Shown here: piece by piece, positions 33,361 to 41,261 of the stretch
How the letters are laid out: each line of letters begins with the position of its first letter
How positions within the stretch are numbered: position 1 is the stretch's first letter
Assembly: GCF_024753215.1 (NCBI RefSeq)
Contig: NZ_JANUGV010000001.1
Coordinates: 1,550,001 to 1,614,000, forward strand
From: Massilia solisilvae
Lineage (GTDB): Bacteria > Pseudomonadota > Gammaproteobacteria > Burkholderiales > Burkholderiaceae_D
Length of the DNA: 64,000 nt
Reading direction: 5' to 3'
Program-made: the position numbers and the translations under genes
Notes under the pieces: generated by a model
Told to the model about the DNA's origin: nothing
Database searches by the model: none
What the model saw: only the letters and a program-made list of their open reading frames with translations

Positions 33361-36300
33361 ATGACGACAGAGCAGTTCCGCTTCGGGGAATGGGACGTCA
33401 GTCGCGCCGGCAACAGCCTGCAGCGCGGCGACGAACGGTTCCAGATCGAGCCGCGTGCGATGGACGTGCTGTTCGCGTTATGCGCTCGTGCGAACGAAGT
33501 GATCAGCACCGAAGAGCTCCTGCTCGAATGCTGGGGCAGCACGGTCTACGGCGACAATCCGGTCCACAAGACCATCACCCAGCTGCGCCGGGTGCTGGCG
33601 GACAGCGCGGCCAATCCCTCTTATATACAAACCATTCGCAAGCGCGGGTACCGGGCAATCGCGCCGGTCAGTTTCGGCGATCCTGCGGCCCAGGTGCAGC
33701 CCGGGAGCTGGCGCGATGGTTCCCCGTTCCGCGGCCTGCAGCCGTTCGACGCGGACCATGCGGCCATCTTTTTTGGCCGGGACACCGCGGTCAATGCGCT
33801 GCGCTCCTCGCTGGCCGGGCAGGCGCGCGCGGGGCGGCCGCTGGTGGTGGTGCTGGGGCCGAGCGGCTCGGGCAAGACGTCGCTGATCCTGGCCGGGCTG
33901 GTGCCGGCGCTCATGCGCGAACAACGGGCGGGGGAGCCGCATGCGCTGTCTTCGGCCTTCATCGACCTGGGCGAATTGCACGATGGGCAGGTGTTCGCAG
34001 GGCTGGCCTCGGCCATGCTGGACTGGCAGTTGGGGGACGATGCTGTGTTCGGCGGCGAGAGCGGGGTGTCGCTCGGGCGCTTGTTGCAGGCCGACCCCGA
34101 CGAGGTGGCCGCGCGCATCGACAGGGCGCTGGACGCCCATGGCGCAGGACGGGACGACCGGCTCGTTCTGGTCATCGACCGCTTCGAGGCCTTGTTCACC
34201 CATCCCCAGGTGACCGCAGCCCAGCGCGAGGCGGCGGTGTCGGCGCTCGATACGCTGGCGCGCGCGGGCCGGGTGATGGTGATCATCGCCTGCCGCAACG
34301 ACTTCTATCCGCGTATTGCCGAATTCCCGGCGCTGCTGGAAGGGAAGGCGCAAGGCGCCCATTTCGACGTCGAGCGCCCAAGTCTTGCCGAAATCACGCA
34401 GATGATCCGGCTGCCCGCACTGGCCGCCAACCTGACCTACGGCGTCGATCCGCAAACGCAGGAACGCTGCGACGAGCTGCTGGCGCGCGGCGCCGCCGCA
34501 AGTCCCGATTCGCTGCCGCTGCTGCAGTACACGCTGCAGGAACTGTATCGCCTGCGCAGCCCGGAGGGCGAGCTGTCGGTGGAGGCATACCACCGCATCG
34601 GCGGGCTGGAGGGCGCGATCGGCGCGCGTGCCGAGGAAGTGATTGCCGGGCTGACGGCGGCACAGGTGGCGGCGCTGCCGCGCGTGCTGTCGCTGGTGGT
34701 GACGGTATCTGCGGACAGCGACACGGTGACCAGCCGGCGCGCGCCATGGTCCGCGCTCAGGTCCGACACCGAGCGTGAGCTGGTCAATGCGCTGGTCGAT
34801 GCGCGGCTGTTCCAGAGCGAGCTGGTCGACGGCGAAGGGGGCTTTGGCGTGGCGCATGAGGCGCTGCTGCGGCGCTGGCCGCGCGCGGCCAACTGGATCG
34901 CCTCGCACCGTGGCGGCCTGCAGGTGCGCTCGCGCATTGCGCAGTGGACGGCGCGCTGGGCGGTCGAGGGGCGCAGTTCGGACCTGCTGCTCCCGCCCGG
35001 CAAGCAGCTGGACGAGGCGCGGGAGCTGCTCAGCATGAGCGAATTGTCGCTGTCGGCGCTGGAGCGCGAGCTGATCGACGCTTCAGCGAGGAAAGCCAGG
35101 CGGCGCGATCAGGTCAGGCTGATGGTCATGGTGGCGATCGTCATGCTCGCAATAATCGCCGGCGCCGCGTCACTCGTCGCATATTCCTCAAAGCGTGTCG
35201 CGCAACAGCGACGGGCGGAGGCCGAAGGGCTGATGGGCTTCATGCTTGGCGATTTCGCGGACAAGCTGCGGCCGCTGGGGCGCCTTGATCTGTTGGATTC
35301 GGTGAGCGGGAAAGCGCTCGAATACCTTGCGATCAATGACGACAGCAACGCCGCCTCGCTGACCAACCGAGCGAAGGCACTTCAAGTTATCGCGGAAGTG
35401 AGCTTTGCGCGAAGTGACTCGAAGGCCGCGTTATCGGCGCTTGATTCCGCGCGCGCGATTTTGCTGCATCAATTAGGAGCGAGTCCCCAGAACTGGGAGG
35501 TCGTCAAGGGACTTGGTGCCAACGCGTTCTGGCGCGGGCGAATATATTTGAGCCAGGGGGACCTGGCGCGGGCAGAGGAGCAAATCAAGCTATATCAGCA
35601 GTACAGTGAACGCCTCTACAAGATCGATCCAGAGAACGTCGAAGGCTGGATCGAGCAGTCATATGCGCACACCAATTTGGGGCAGTTCCGTCTCAAGCGC
35701 GGTGACGCTGTTGCTGCCGCCAGCGACTTTGCGGCGTCAATTGCGTTGAAGCAGCGGGCGCTCCTGCGGAGGCCGAGCGATAAAGTGTTGTCCGCGGAAC
35801 TGGCCAACAGTCTTTCGTGGCTGGCGAGCACGCGTGAGTCCTTGGGGGCACTGGATGATGCTCTGAAGCTGTATGACAAAGAAGTCAAGGTCGTGTCCCA
35901 GCTTTATGAGAGCTCCCCAAGTGATTCGTTGTGGGCTAAGAACACCGCAGTCGCCCTGCAGCGCCGAGGCTGGCTCAAGGCGATGATGGGGCAGACCAAA
36001 GAAGGGGAAGCTGACCTCGCGCAGGCCGAACAATTGTTAAGCGCCGTGGTGATACGGGAGCCGAACCACCGGGTGTGGAAGGTTCTTCTGGCGGGCGTTG
36101 AGCTGAACCGTCTGCGTCTTCAGTTAACTCACGCAGGCCGCTTAGTGCTTCCTGCATTGCAAACAGCTGTCGAGAACGCCAGCAAACTTGTTGTGCTGAG
36201 TCCGGACTCGCGTGAGTCGGCCCTAGCTCTTGCAAGTGCGTATCAATACATTGGTATCGTACTACTAGAGGTCGGGCGGGATGAAGAGGCGCGTACAGTC

Positions 36301-36663
36301 CTTTCCAAGAGTTTAGAGAGGCTGCAAGCGCTTTTCGCTAACAACCCTGGCGAAGTCCGTTATGCCGGCGATCTAGCGCAAACAATGGTGCTCCTTAGTC
36401 AAGCATATGCCGGGCTCGGCAATCCTGTTGATGCAAAGCGAAGCTGCTCCTCCGCACTGGACGTACTTGGACAGATATCCGTGCGCTCGGACTACCGTCT
36501 GTTGGACCCTTTTGTCCGGGCACACCTTTGTCTCGGTAATGTCTCGGCAGCAGTTGCTGGGCACGCTCGCCTCGCGTCGATCGGTTACCACGAGGCTTCG
36601 TACAGCCGTTTTTTTTCAAGCCACCAGAAGATGAGGGAGTCATTAGCTAATGTCCGACACTAA
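33361..36663 (+). CDS. Winged-helix (OmpR/CadC-type) nSTAND NTPase with membrane helix and TPR region
   Basis: 1100 residues; GGAGAAG lies directly before the ATG. Residues 1-105 are a trans_reg_C winged helix (FRFGEWDVSRAGNSL, IEPRAMDVLFALCARANEVISTEEL, GDNPVHKTITQLRRVLADS, YIQTIRKRGYRAIA). About 120-470 form an nSTAND1-type NTPase: SPFRGLQPFDADHAAIFFGRD, Walker A LGPSGSGKTSL (~178), Walker B-like LVLVIDRFEALFT, and GVAHEALLRRWPRA. About 580-605 is a membrane helix (VRLMVMVAIVMLAIIAGAASLVAYS). About 620-1100 is TPR-like. The 3' third is visibly lower in GC and uses codons rare in the first half. Predicted role: a signal-gated, membrane-tethered transcription regulator. The 134-residue gene overlaps its end by 14 nt. 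Confidence 0.85.
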   Translation: MTTEQFRFGEWDVSRAGNSLQRGDERFQIEPRAMDVLFALCARANEVISTEELLLECWGSTVYGDNPVHKTITQLRRVLADSAANPSYIQTIRKRGYRAIAPVSFGDPAAQVQPGSWRDGSPFRGLQPFDADHAAIFFGRDTAVNALRSSLAGQARAGRPLVVVLGPSGSGKTSLILAGLVPALMREQRAGEPHALSSAFIDLGELHDGQVFAGLASAMLDWQLGDDAVFGGESGVSLGRLLQADPDEVAARIDRALDAHGAGRDDRLVLVIDRFEALFTHPQVTAAQREAAVSALDTLARAGRVMVIIACRNDFYPRIAEFPALLEGKAQGAHFDVERPSLAEITQMIRLPALAANLTYGVDPQTQERCDELLARGAAASPDSLPLLQYTLQELYRLRSPEGELSVEAYHRIGGLEGAIGARAEEVIAGLTAAQVAALPRVLSLVVTVSADSDTVTSRRAPWSALRSDTERELVNALVDARLFQSELVDGEGGFGVAHEALLRRWPRAANWIASHRGGLQVRSRIAQWTARWAVEGRSSDLLLPPGKQLDEARELLSMSELSLSALERELIDASARKARRRDQVRLMVMVAIVMLAIIAGAASLVAYSSKRVAQQRRAEAEGLMGFMLGDFADKLRPLGRLDLLDSVSGKALEYLAINDDSNAASLTNRAKALQVIAEVSFARSDSKAALSALDSARAILLHQLGASPQNWEVVKGLGANAFWRGRIYLSQGDLARAEEQIKLYQQYSERLYKIDPENVEGWIEQSYAHTNLGQFRLKRGDAVAAASDFAASIALKQRALLRRPSDKVLSAELANSLSWLASTRESLGALDDALKLYDKEVKVVSQLYESSPSDSLWAKNTAVALQRRGWLKAMMGQTKEGEADLAQAEQLLSAVVIREPNHRVWKVLLAGVELNRLRLQLTHAGRLVLPALQTAVENASKLVVLSPDSRESALALASAYQYIGIVLLEVGRDEEARTVLSKSLERLQALFANNPGEVRYAGDLAQTMVLLSQAYAGLGNPVDAKRSCSSALDVLGQISVRSDYRLLDPFVRAHLCLGNVSAAVAGHARLASIGYHEASYSRFFSSHQKMRESLANVRH

Positions 36664-37054
36664 CAATCCGAATTCGACCTCCACGGTCGCGGCACCATCA
36701 TTTCACAATATTACTGTGGTCGTTGTGCCGACGCCTGATGGCAGCGGTAATGCCGGCGGCGGTAAGTGGAAAGTAACCTGTTCACCGTACTCCTGTCCCG
36801 TGTTCACCGGCGATGCCATTCTGAACTACCAGCTGGTGGCACCGACACCCTCGGGTATTGTGTTCGCGGGTTATGAGGCTTGCGCACCGCTCCCAGGGCG
36901 TGAGTTAAGCCGCCCGTCAATTTCCGTCGACGGCAAAATGATGACCTTTAGCGACCGAAACTCAAAGGGCGAGACGATCCTTGTGACGCTTCGCTTTAAG
37001 GATATCATGGAAATTCTATATGATCCTGAGATTCCAAACGATGGCATTCGTTGA
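36650..37054 (+). CDS. 134-residue protein coupled to the STAND regulator; tail matches the peptide N-termini
   Basis: 134 residues, starting inside the last codons of the STAND gene, with GAGGGAG upstream. A Ser/Asn/Thr-rich N-terminus is followed by a beta-rich domain (FHNITVVVVPTP, GKWKVTCSPYSCPVFTGDAILNYQLV, PSISVDGKMMTFSDRNSKGETILVTLRFKDIMEI). It ends DPEIPNDGIR. No signal peptide, no membrane helix, no catalytic motif. It vaguely recalls the small DP-EP proteins, but I cannot confirm this. Its C-terminal PEIPNDG is nearly the same as residues 2-8 of the first two 55-residue peptides (PEVPNDG). Base composition is clearly lower in GC than housekeeping neighbours. Confidence 0.7.
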   Translation: MSDTNNPNSTSTVAAPSFHNITVVVVPTPDGSGNAGGGKWKVTCSPYSCPVFTGDAILNYQLVAPTPSGIVFAGYEACAPLPGRELSRPSISVDGKMMTFSDRNSKGETILVTLRFKDIMEILYDPEIPNDGIR

Positions 37055-37125
37055 TCTGTACGAGCGAGTGTTTAAACAATCTGAGAGCAGCAAGAAAAGC
37101 AGTCCAAAACTGAGAGGAGAAGAAT

Positions 37126-37293
37126 ATGCCAGAAGTTCCGAACGATGGAACGCATTTGACTAGCGAAACTGCGCCGGTGATCGACGTGACAGATAGCGCG
37201 TCGGTGTTTGCCGCACAACCCACCGAAATACAAACAGACCCGACCGAGGCTGAGCTGATAGGCGTGCCGATCGCGCCGGCGGCAGCCGGCTAA
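37126..37293 (+). CDS. 55-residue acidic peptide 1 of a tandem family
   Basis: Starts MPEVPNDGTHLTS, ends EAELIGVPIAPAAAG; exactly 55 residues. A strong ribosome binding site GAGAGGAGAAGAAT precedes the ATG. No Lys, Arg, Cys or Trp; many Asp, Glu, Thr, Ala and Pro. Most similar to peptide 2: both share N-terminal PEVPNDG, LTS at 11-13, AP.I at 16-19, and TDP.EAELIG / ADP.EAELIG near the end. No signal peptide or GG leader cleavage site. 71 bp after the 134-residue gene. Function unknown. Confidence 0.75.
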   Translation: MPEVPNDGTHLTSETAPVIDVTDSASVFAAQPTEIQTDPTEAELIGVPIAPAAAG

Positions 37294-37416
37294 GTGAACA
37301 GGGCCAAGTTATCGGTGAGTGCAGGTGGCGCTGTGGGTACCTACGTTTGAGGCTAGCCGCAGCCTGCCCCCTTGAATGATTGGGCGGTAAGAAAAGTAAC
37401 TTAAAGGGAGAAGAAG

Positions 37417-37584
37417 ATGCCAGAAGTGCCAAATGATGGAGTGCTTTTGACTAGTGCAGCTGCGCCAGTGATCGCGGCGACAGTTAGCGCACCAGCGCTT
37501 GCCGTGCAAGCCGTCGAAACGCAGGCAGATCCGATTGAGGCTGAGCTAATCGGCCTTTCGCTTGTTCCACTCGCAGGCGGATAA
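37417..37584 (+). CDS. 55-residue acidic peptide 2 of the tandem family
   Basis: Starts MPEVPNDGVLLTS, ends EAELIGLSLVPLAGG; exactly 55 residues, no Lys or Arg. AAAGGGAGAAGAAG precedes the ATG. The first 24 nt of coding sequence are nearly the same as in peptide 1, differing mostly at third positions (GTTCCGAACGATGGA versus GTGCCAAATGATGGA), the pattern expected under protein-level selection. More hydrophobic than peptide 1 in its middle (APVIAATVSAPALAVQAVE). It is separated from peptide 1 by 123 bp, the largest gap in the array, in which I see no further ORF of the family. Confidence 0.75.
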   Translation: MPEVPNDGVLLTSAAAPVIAATVSAPALAVQAVETQADPIEAELIGLSLVPLAGG

Positions 37585-37659
37585 GCACTGCGGTAGTTAT
37601 CTCGGCGTCAGGCATGTAACGCTATGCAGCACTAACCAATTGTTTTAAGGAGAAATGAA

Positions 37660-37827
37660 ATGCCGGAATTACCAAACGACCCTCAGCCTGGCATCATCAG
37701 CCCAACTACAACTGTCCAGGAAGCAGTAGTGCAGGATGCAATTTTGCAGTTCGTGCCGGTTTGGGAGGGGGGGGCAGCCAGCGTCGACTGCTCCGATGCA
37801 ACACTTGTCGGGGTACCGACCAGTTAG
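37660..37827 (+). CDS. 55-residue acidic peptide 3 of the tandem family
   Basis: Starts MPELPNDPQPGIISP, ends SDATLVGVPTS; exactly 55 residues, no Lys or Arg. TAAGGAGAAATGAA lies before the ATG. It belongs with peptides 4 and 5: the N-terminus is MP(E/D)(L/V)PN(D/E)P.PGI(I/V)SP and the C-terminus (A)(T/V)LVGVPT(S/T). The middle is variable (TTTVQEAVVQDAILQFVPVWEGGAASVDC). It contains the only Cys and the only Trp of the five peptides, and a run of eight or more G in the DNA (GGAGGGGGGGG region) that could be prone to slippage. Confidence 0.75.
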   Translation: MPELPNDPQPGIISPTTTVQEAVVQDAILQFVPVWEGGAASVDCSDATLVGVPTS

Positions 37828-37883
37828 TGCGCCAGTTGGGAAGTATTTTCTATCTTGTCTATATTTCACTAAGGAGAACTTAA

Positions 37884-38051
37884 ATGCCAGAAGTGCCAAA
37901 TGAACCGATCCCGGGAATCGTGAGTCCGGTTTCCACGGTCTCGGAAGCAGCCATTTATGACACCACTCTGGTGTCGGCTCCCCTTGATGGCGGCCAAACG
38001 ATTGACACTGAGGCCGTTGCTGCCACGCTAGTCGGAGTGCCGACCACTTAG
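37884..38051 (+). CDS. 55-residue acidic peptide 4 of the tandem family
   Basis: Starts MPEVPNEPIPGIVSP, ends VAATLVGVPTT; exactly 55 residues, no Lys or Arg. TAAGGAGAACTTAA precedes the ATG. It has the PEVPN start of peptides 1-2 and the PGIVSP and LVGVP motifs of peptides 3 and 5, so it bridges the two subtypes. Variable middle: VSTVSEAAIYDTTLVSAPLDGGQTIDTE. Gap of 56 bp to peptide 3 and 68 bp to peptide 5. Confidence 0.75.
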   Translation: MPEVPNEPIPGIVSPVSTVSEAAIYDTTLVSAPLDGGQTIDTEAVAATLVGVPTT

Positions 38052-38119
38052 CAAGGCGGAGGCTGCGACCTGGTGCAGTTTTTCTAACAATATTCACGAA
38101 TATAAGGGTGAAACACATA

Positions 38120-38287
38120 ATGCCAGACCTACCAAACGATCCGATACCGGGCATCGTTAGCCCGGATGTCACGATCGCGGACGCAAGTAGCGCGAACCCT
38201 GCCTTCGGATCCGATCTCATCATTGAGCAGTTGATGACACCCGGCGAAGATTCCGCTGTGGTACTTGTCGGCGTGCCGACCAGCTAA
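38120..38287 (+). CDS. 55-residue acidic peptide 5 of the tandem family
   Basis: Starts MPDLPNDPIPGIVSP, ends VVLVGVPTS; exactly 55 residues, no Lys or Arg. TAAGGGTGAAACACATA lies before the ATG, a weaker ribosome site than those of the other four. Last member; the following 183 bp up to rnz contain no sixth copy. Variable middle: VTIADASSANPAFGSDLIIEQLMTPGEDS. Confidence 0.72.
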   Translation: MPDLPNDPIPGIVSPDVTIADASSANPAFGSDLIIEQLMTPGEDSAVVLVGVPTS

Positions 38288-38470
38288 GATGCATTGCGCT
38301 GTGCGTCCGGTTTTGTGAGCAGTACCACCTCATCGACGTGGACGCAAAAGTGAACCAGCACTGTTGGTTGCACAGCAGTGCTGATTCCTCGGTAATATCC
38401 TACCCCTCCCGCTGCGCCGGTTCGCGCCGTGTTTTCAGCCTTCACGCGTCGGATCGTCGATAATCCCCGG

Positions 38471-39442
38471 ATGGAACTCGAATTCCTCGGCACCTCATCC
38501 GGCACGCCCACCAAGACCCGCAACGTCTCCGCGCTCGCGCTGCGTTCGCCGCTGGCGGCCCGCTGGTACCTGGTCGATTGCGGCGAAGGGACGCAGCACC
38601 GCCTGCTGCACACCAGCCTGTCGTTGATGGGCCTGCGTGCCATTTTCATCACGCATGTGCACGGCGACCATTGCTACGGCCTGCCGGGTTTGCTGGCGAG
38701 CGCTGGCTTGCTCAACCGCACGGACGAACTGCTGCTGGTCGGGCCCGCAGCCATTGCTGCTTTCGTCCAGGGCGTGATGGAAACGACGCAGCTCGCGCTG
38801 CCGTACCCAGTCGCCTTCCTGCCGGTCGAACAGGGCATCCCGGACGGCCTGCTGCCGGACTTCGAGGTGCGCGTCACGGCGCTGTCGCACCGCGTTCCCT
38901 CGTACGCCTATACCTTTATCGAATCCAAACTTGAGCGCAAACTCGACGCGGGCCGGCTCAGGGCCGATGGCGTGCCGCGCGGACCCGCATGGGGCGAGTT
39001 GCAGCGCGGGGGCGATGTGATGCTGCCCGACGGGCGAGTTCTGCGTGCGCAGGACTACCTTCAAGCGCCGCGCAAGCCGCGCAAGATCATCGTCGGCGGC
39101 GACAACGACACGCCTGAACTACTGGCGGACCAAGCTGGCGGCGCCGACGTGCTGGTACACGAGGCGACCTACACCGAGGACATCCTGGAAAAGGTGGGGC
39201 CGGCACCGCAGCACAGCACGGCGCGCCGAACAGCGCGTTTCGCTGCCGACGCGAACATTCCGAACCTCGTCCTGACCCATTTCAGCCCCCGCTACCAACA
39301 GCACAACGGGCCGCAGACGATCGCCGACGTCGAGCGCGAGGCGCGCGCGGCCTATCGCGGCAACCTGTTCCTGGCAAACGACCTGGACAGGTTCAGCCTG
39401 GACCGGCAAGGGCGCCTGTCGCGTATTGCCCCAGCCGGATGA
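38471..39442 (+). CDS. rnz: Ribonuclease Z
   Basis: 323 residues, starting MELEFLGTSSGTPTKTRNVSALAL, the conserved RNase Z N-terminus. Metallo-beta-lactamase motif THVHGDHCYGLPGLLASA carries the zinc ligands; later IIVGGDNDTPEL and DVLVHEATYTEDI (Asp and His ligands), and NLVLTHFSPRYQ. It is the tRNA 3'-end endonuclease. The short form (~320 residues) is normal for bacteria. The ATG at 38471 is chosen over the upstream in-frame ATG at 38429 because the family begins there. It returns to the high-GC codon use of the core genome, marking the right edge of the accessory region. Confidence 0.95.
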   Translation: MELEFLGTSSGTPTKTRNVSALALRSPLAARWYLVDCGEGTQHRLLHTSLSLMGLRAIFITHVHGDHCYGLPGLLASAGLLNRTDELLLVGPAAIAAFVQGVMETTQLALPYPVAFLPVEQGIPDGLLPDFEVRVTALSHRVPSYAYTFIESKLERKLDAGRLRADGVPRGPAWGELQRGGDVMLPDGRVLRAQDYLQAPRKPRKIIVGGDNDTPELLADQAGGADVLVHEATYTEDILEKVGPAPQHSTARRTARFAADANIPNLVLTHFSPRYQQHNGPQTIADVEREARAAYRGNLFLANDLDRFSLDRQGRLSRIAPAG

Positions 39443-39910
39443 TTACTGGACCCGGCGCACCTTCGGCGACTGGTTGGTGCCTTCGATCTCCAGGAAAATG
39501 GTGCCGAAGAAGTTGCGCGACACCTTGACCTTGGGGTTTTGCAGCGGCGCCAGCACGGCTTCGCTGCCATCGACCACTTTCCAGACCTGCCCGTTGGCCA
39601 GTTTGATCTGGGAACCGGGGCGCCAGCCGTCGAAGGTGCCGGCGATGGCGCTCTCGATCGACTTGGGCTGTTCGTCGGCCTGCTTCTTCACCGCTTCCAT
39701 GCCAAAGGCTTGCTCGGGCGTCCTTGCCGGCACGGCAGCCGGCGCTGCGGCCACGCCGGCGGCAGCCGGGGTTGCCTGGCCAATCGGGATCGCGTCATAG
39801 CAGCTCAGGCGGCTGGCGGCGTCGGCCAGCAGGCGGCATTTCTGCAGCGCGGCGTCATCGGCAAACGCGGCGCCGGATACGAGCAGGAGCAGGTACAGGG
39901 CTTTTTTCAT
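39443..39910 (-). CDS. Hypothetical secreted protein with CYD motif
   Basis: 155 residues from the ATG at 39910 with a signal peptide (MKKALYLLLLVSGAAFA). The mature N-terminus has LQKCRLLADAASRLSCYDAIPIG, a motif (C..L.D...RL.CYD) shared by many small periplasmic proteins of unknown function in beta- and gammaproteobacteria. A C-terminal beta-rich domain follows (TFDGWRPGSQIKLANGQVWKVVDGSEAVL and KVSRNFFGTIFLEIEGTNQSPKVRRVQ). The stop adjoins the rnz stop (convergent, 0 bp). Function unknown. Confidence 0.75.
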   Translation of the reverse strand: MKKALYLLLLVSGAAFADDAALQKCRLLADAASRLSCYDAIPIGQATPAAAGVAAAPAAVPARTPEQAFGMEAVKKQADEQPKSIESAIAGTFDGWRPGSQIKLANGQVWKVVDGSEAVLAPLQNPKVKVSRNFFGTIFLEIEGTNQSPKVRRVQ

Positions 39911-39966
39911 CGTCTTTCCAACCAGATGCGCGTGCCACCTTGGCACGGCTGGGGACGATTATAGCG

Positions 39967-40320
39967 TCAAGGCAACCTGTCGTTGGCGAGGAAGGCCCAG
40001 GCGACCGTGATGACGATGGTCCCGGTGAGCGTGACGCAGGACCAGGTGAAGAACCACGCCGATACCATGCTGGCCTGCAGCGCGCGCTCGAACAGGCAAC
40101 CCATGCCGAAATCGAACGCGGTCAGGATCGACCAGCGCCGCAGGTACACGGGCAGAAACTTGCACATGCGCCGGTTGTGCTGGCGCGCGGCATGTCGCTC
40201 GATGCGGTTGCGCGCGGCGCTGACGTCCGCGAACAACCAGTCGAAGAACATGAAACGGTAGAGGAGCCGCCAGAACGGCAACTCCGGCTTTTCTGCGGTG
40301 GGTGTCGGCTTGTCGGTCAT
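39967..40320 (-). CDS. Hypothetical membrane protein (two helices)
   Basis: 117 residues. The N-terminal half is basic and cytoplasmic (FFDWLFADVSAARNRIERHAARQHNRRMCKFLPVYLRRW). Two hydrophobic helices follow (ILTAFDFGMGCLFERALQASMVSAWFF and CVTLTGTIVITVAWAFLAN). No family recognised. It lies 89 bp from the metallophosphoesterase gene on the same strand. No functional clue. Confidence 0.6.
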   Translation of the reverse strand: MTDKPTPTAEKPELPFWRLLYRFMFFDWLFADVSAARNRIERHAARQHNRRMCKFLPVYLRRWSILTAFDFGMGCLFERALQASMVSAWFFTWSCVTLTGTIVITVAWAFLANDRLP

Positions 40321-40409
40321 CGTGCTGCGCCTGAATGCTTTTCCTGCATACTAAGCCGAAGCCGCGCCCAGCACGATGACAAATGGCCAATCGTGCGTTG
40401 CGCGCGGCA

Positions 40410-41261
40410 TCATTGCAGTGTGCACAGCACCAGTTCGGGATCGGCGTTGATGCGCAGTGGCAACGCGCTGCAGCCGATGCCGCGGCTGACGATCAGCGGG
40501 CCGTTGGCGAACTCGTACTTGCCGTAGCAATGGTTGCGCGACAAGGGGCCGCGCGGGCGCCTGACCGGGGTGCCGTTCGCGAATGCGATCTGGCCGCCAT
40601 GGGTGTGGCCGGCAAAGCCGACATTGAAGGTCTCTGCCAGGTTGCACAGGCCGTCGGGGGAATGCATCAGGTAGATACGTACCGGCCTGGCCCCTGCGAA
40701 CGCGGCGCGCGGAGAGGGCGCGCCGGTCCAGGGATCGTCCACGCCGCAGATGCTGACCATGTCGAATGGGGCCGGCAGCGCAAGGTTGCGGTTCACCAGC
40801 AGGTGCACGCCGGCGTCCTGCAGCGCGGCCTCGATCGGCTCGCGGCCGTGCCAGATGTCGTGGTTGCCGATGACCGCGTACGCGCCAAGGGGCGCCAGTT
40901 CGGCGGCGCGGGCGAACAGGCCGCCCAGCTGGCCGATGTGGCGCGCGCCGAGCGAGACATAGTCGCCACCCAGCAGCACCACGTCCGGACGCGCTGCTTC
41001 GAGCTGGCGCGCGAGTGCGTCGAACAGGGCCGGGTGCGTGGTCGGGCCGGCGTGCAGGTCCGATGCGAACGCGATGACCAGCGGCGCAGGCAGGCGTTGT
41101 GCCGGGTCCAGCGCCAGTGTGTGCCGGGTGATGCCGAGGTTCCCGTGCCAGCCGCGGCGGTAGCTCCACGCGGCTACCTTGCCGTCCATCAGCAACTTGT
41201 CGATCAAGCGCTCGACGCCGTAACGAATCGGACGGCGACGTTGGCGGCCGGGCGCGCTCAT
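40410..41261 (-). CDS. Membrane-associated metallophosphoesterase (YaeI/YkoQ-like)
   Basis: 283 residues from the ATG at 41261, which overlaps the upstream stop (ATGA). All calcineurin-like motifs are present: FASDLHAGPTTH (D, H), VLLGGDYVS (GGD), VIGNHDIW (GNHD), and VGFAGHTHGGQI (GHTHGGQ). Family members hydrolyse phosphodiester or phosphomonoester bonds, for example UDP-diacylglucosamine-type or lipid substrates; the substrate here is unknown. No signal peptide; the N-terminal segment is basic. The in-frame extension to 41801 is shadow of the MaoC-like gene. Confidence 0.88.
   Translation of the reverse strand: MSAPGRQRRRPIRYGVERLIDKLLMDGKVAAWSYRRGWHGNLGITRHTLALDPAQRLPAPLVIAFASDLHAGPTTHPALFDALARQLEAARPDVVLLGGDYVSLGARHIGQLGGLFARAAELAPLGAYAVIGNHDIWHGREPIEAALQDAGVHLLVNRNLALPAPFDMVSICGVDDPWTGAPSPRAAFAGARPVRIYLMHSPDGLCNLAETFNVGFAGHTHGGQIAFANGTPVRRPRGPLSRNHCYGKYEFANGPLIVSRGIGCSALPLRINADPELVLCTLQ

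Noticed and set aside
37294-37416. A missing sixth peptide in the 123-bp gap
   Set aside because: No ATG with MPE-like coding, no PNDG or LVG(V/L) motif in any frame.
37126-38287. CRISPR array or simple DNA repeat
   Set aside because: Units are about 220-290 bp apart with unequal gaps, similarity is strongest at protein level, and each unit has a ribosome site and in-frame stop. No short identical repeats with spacers.
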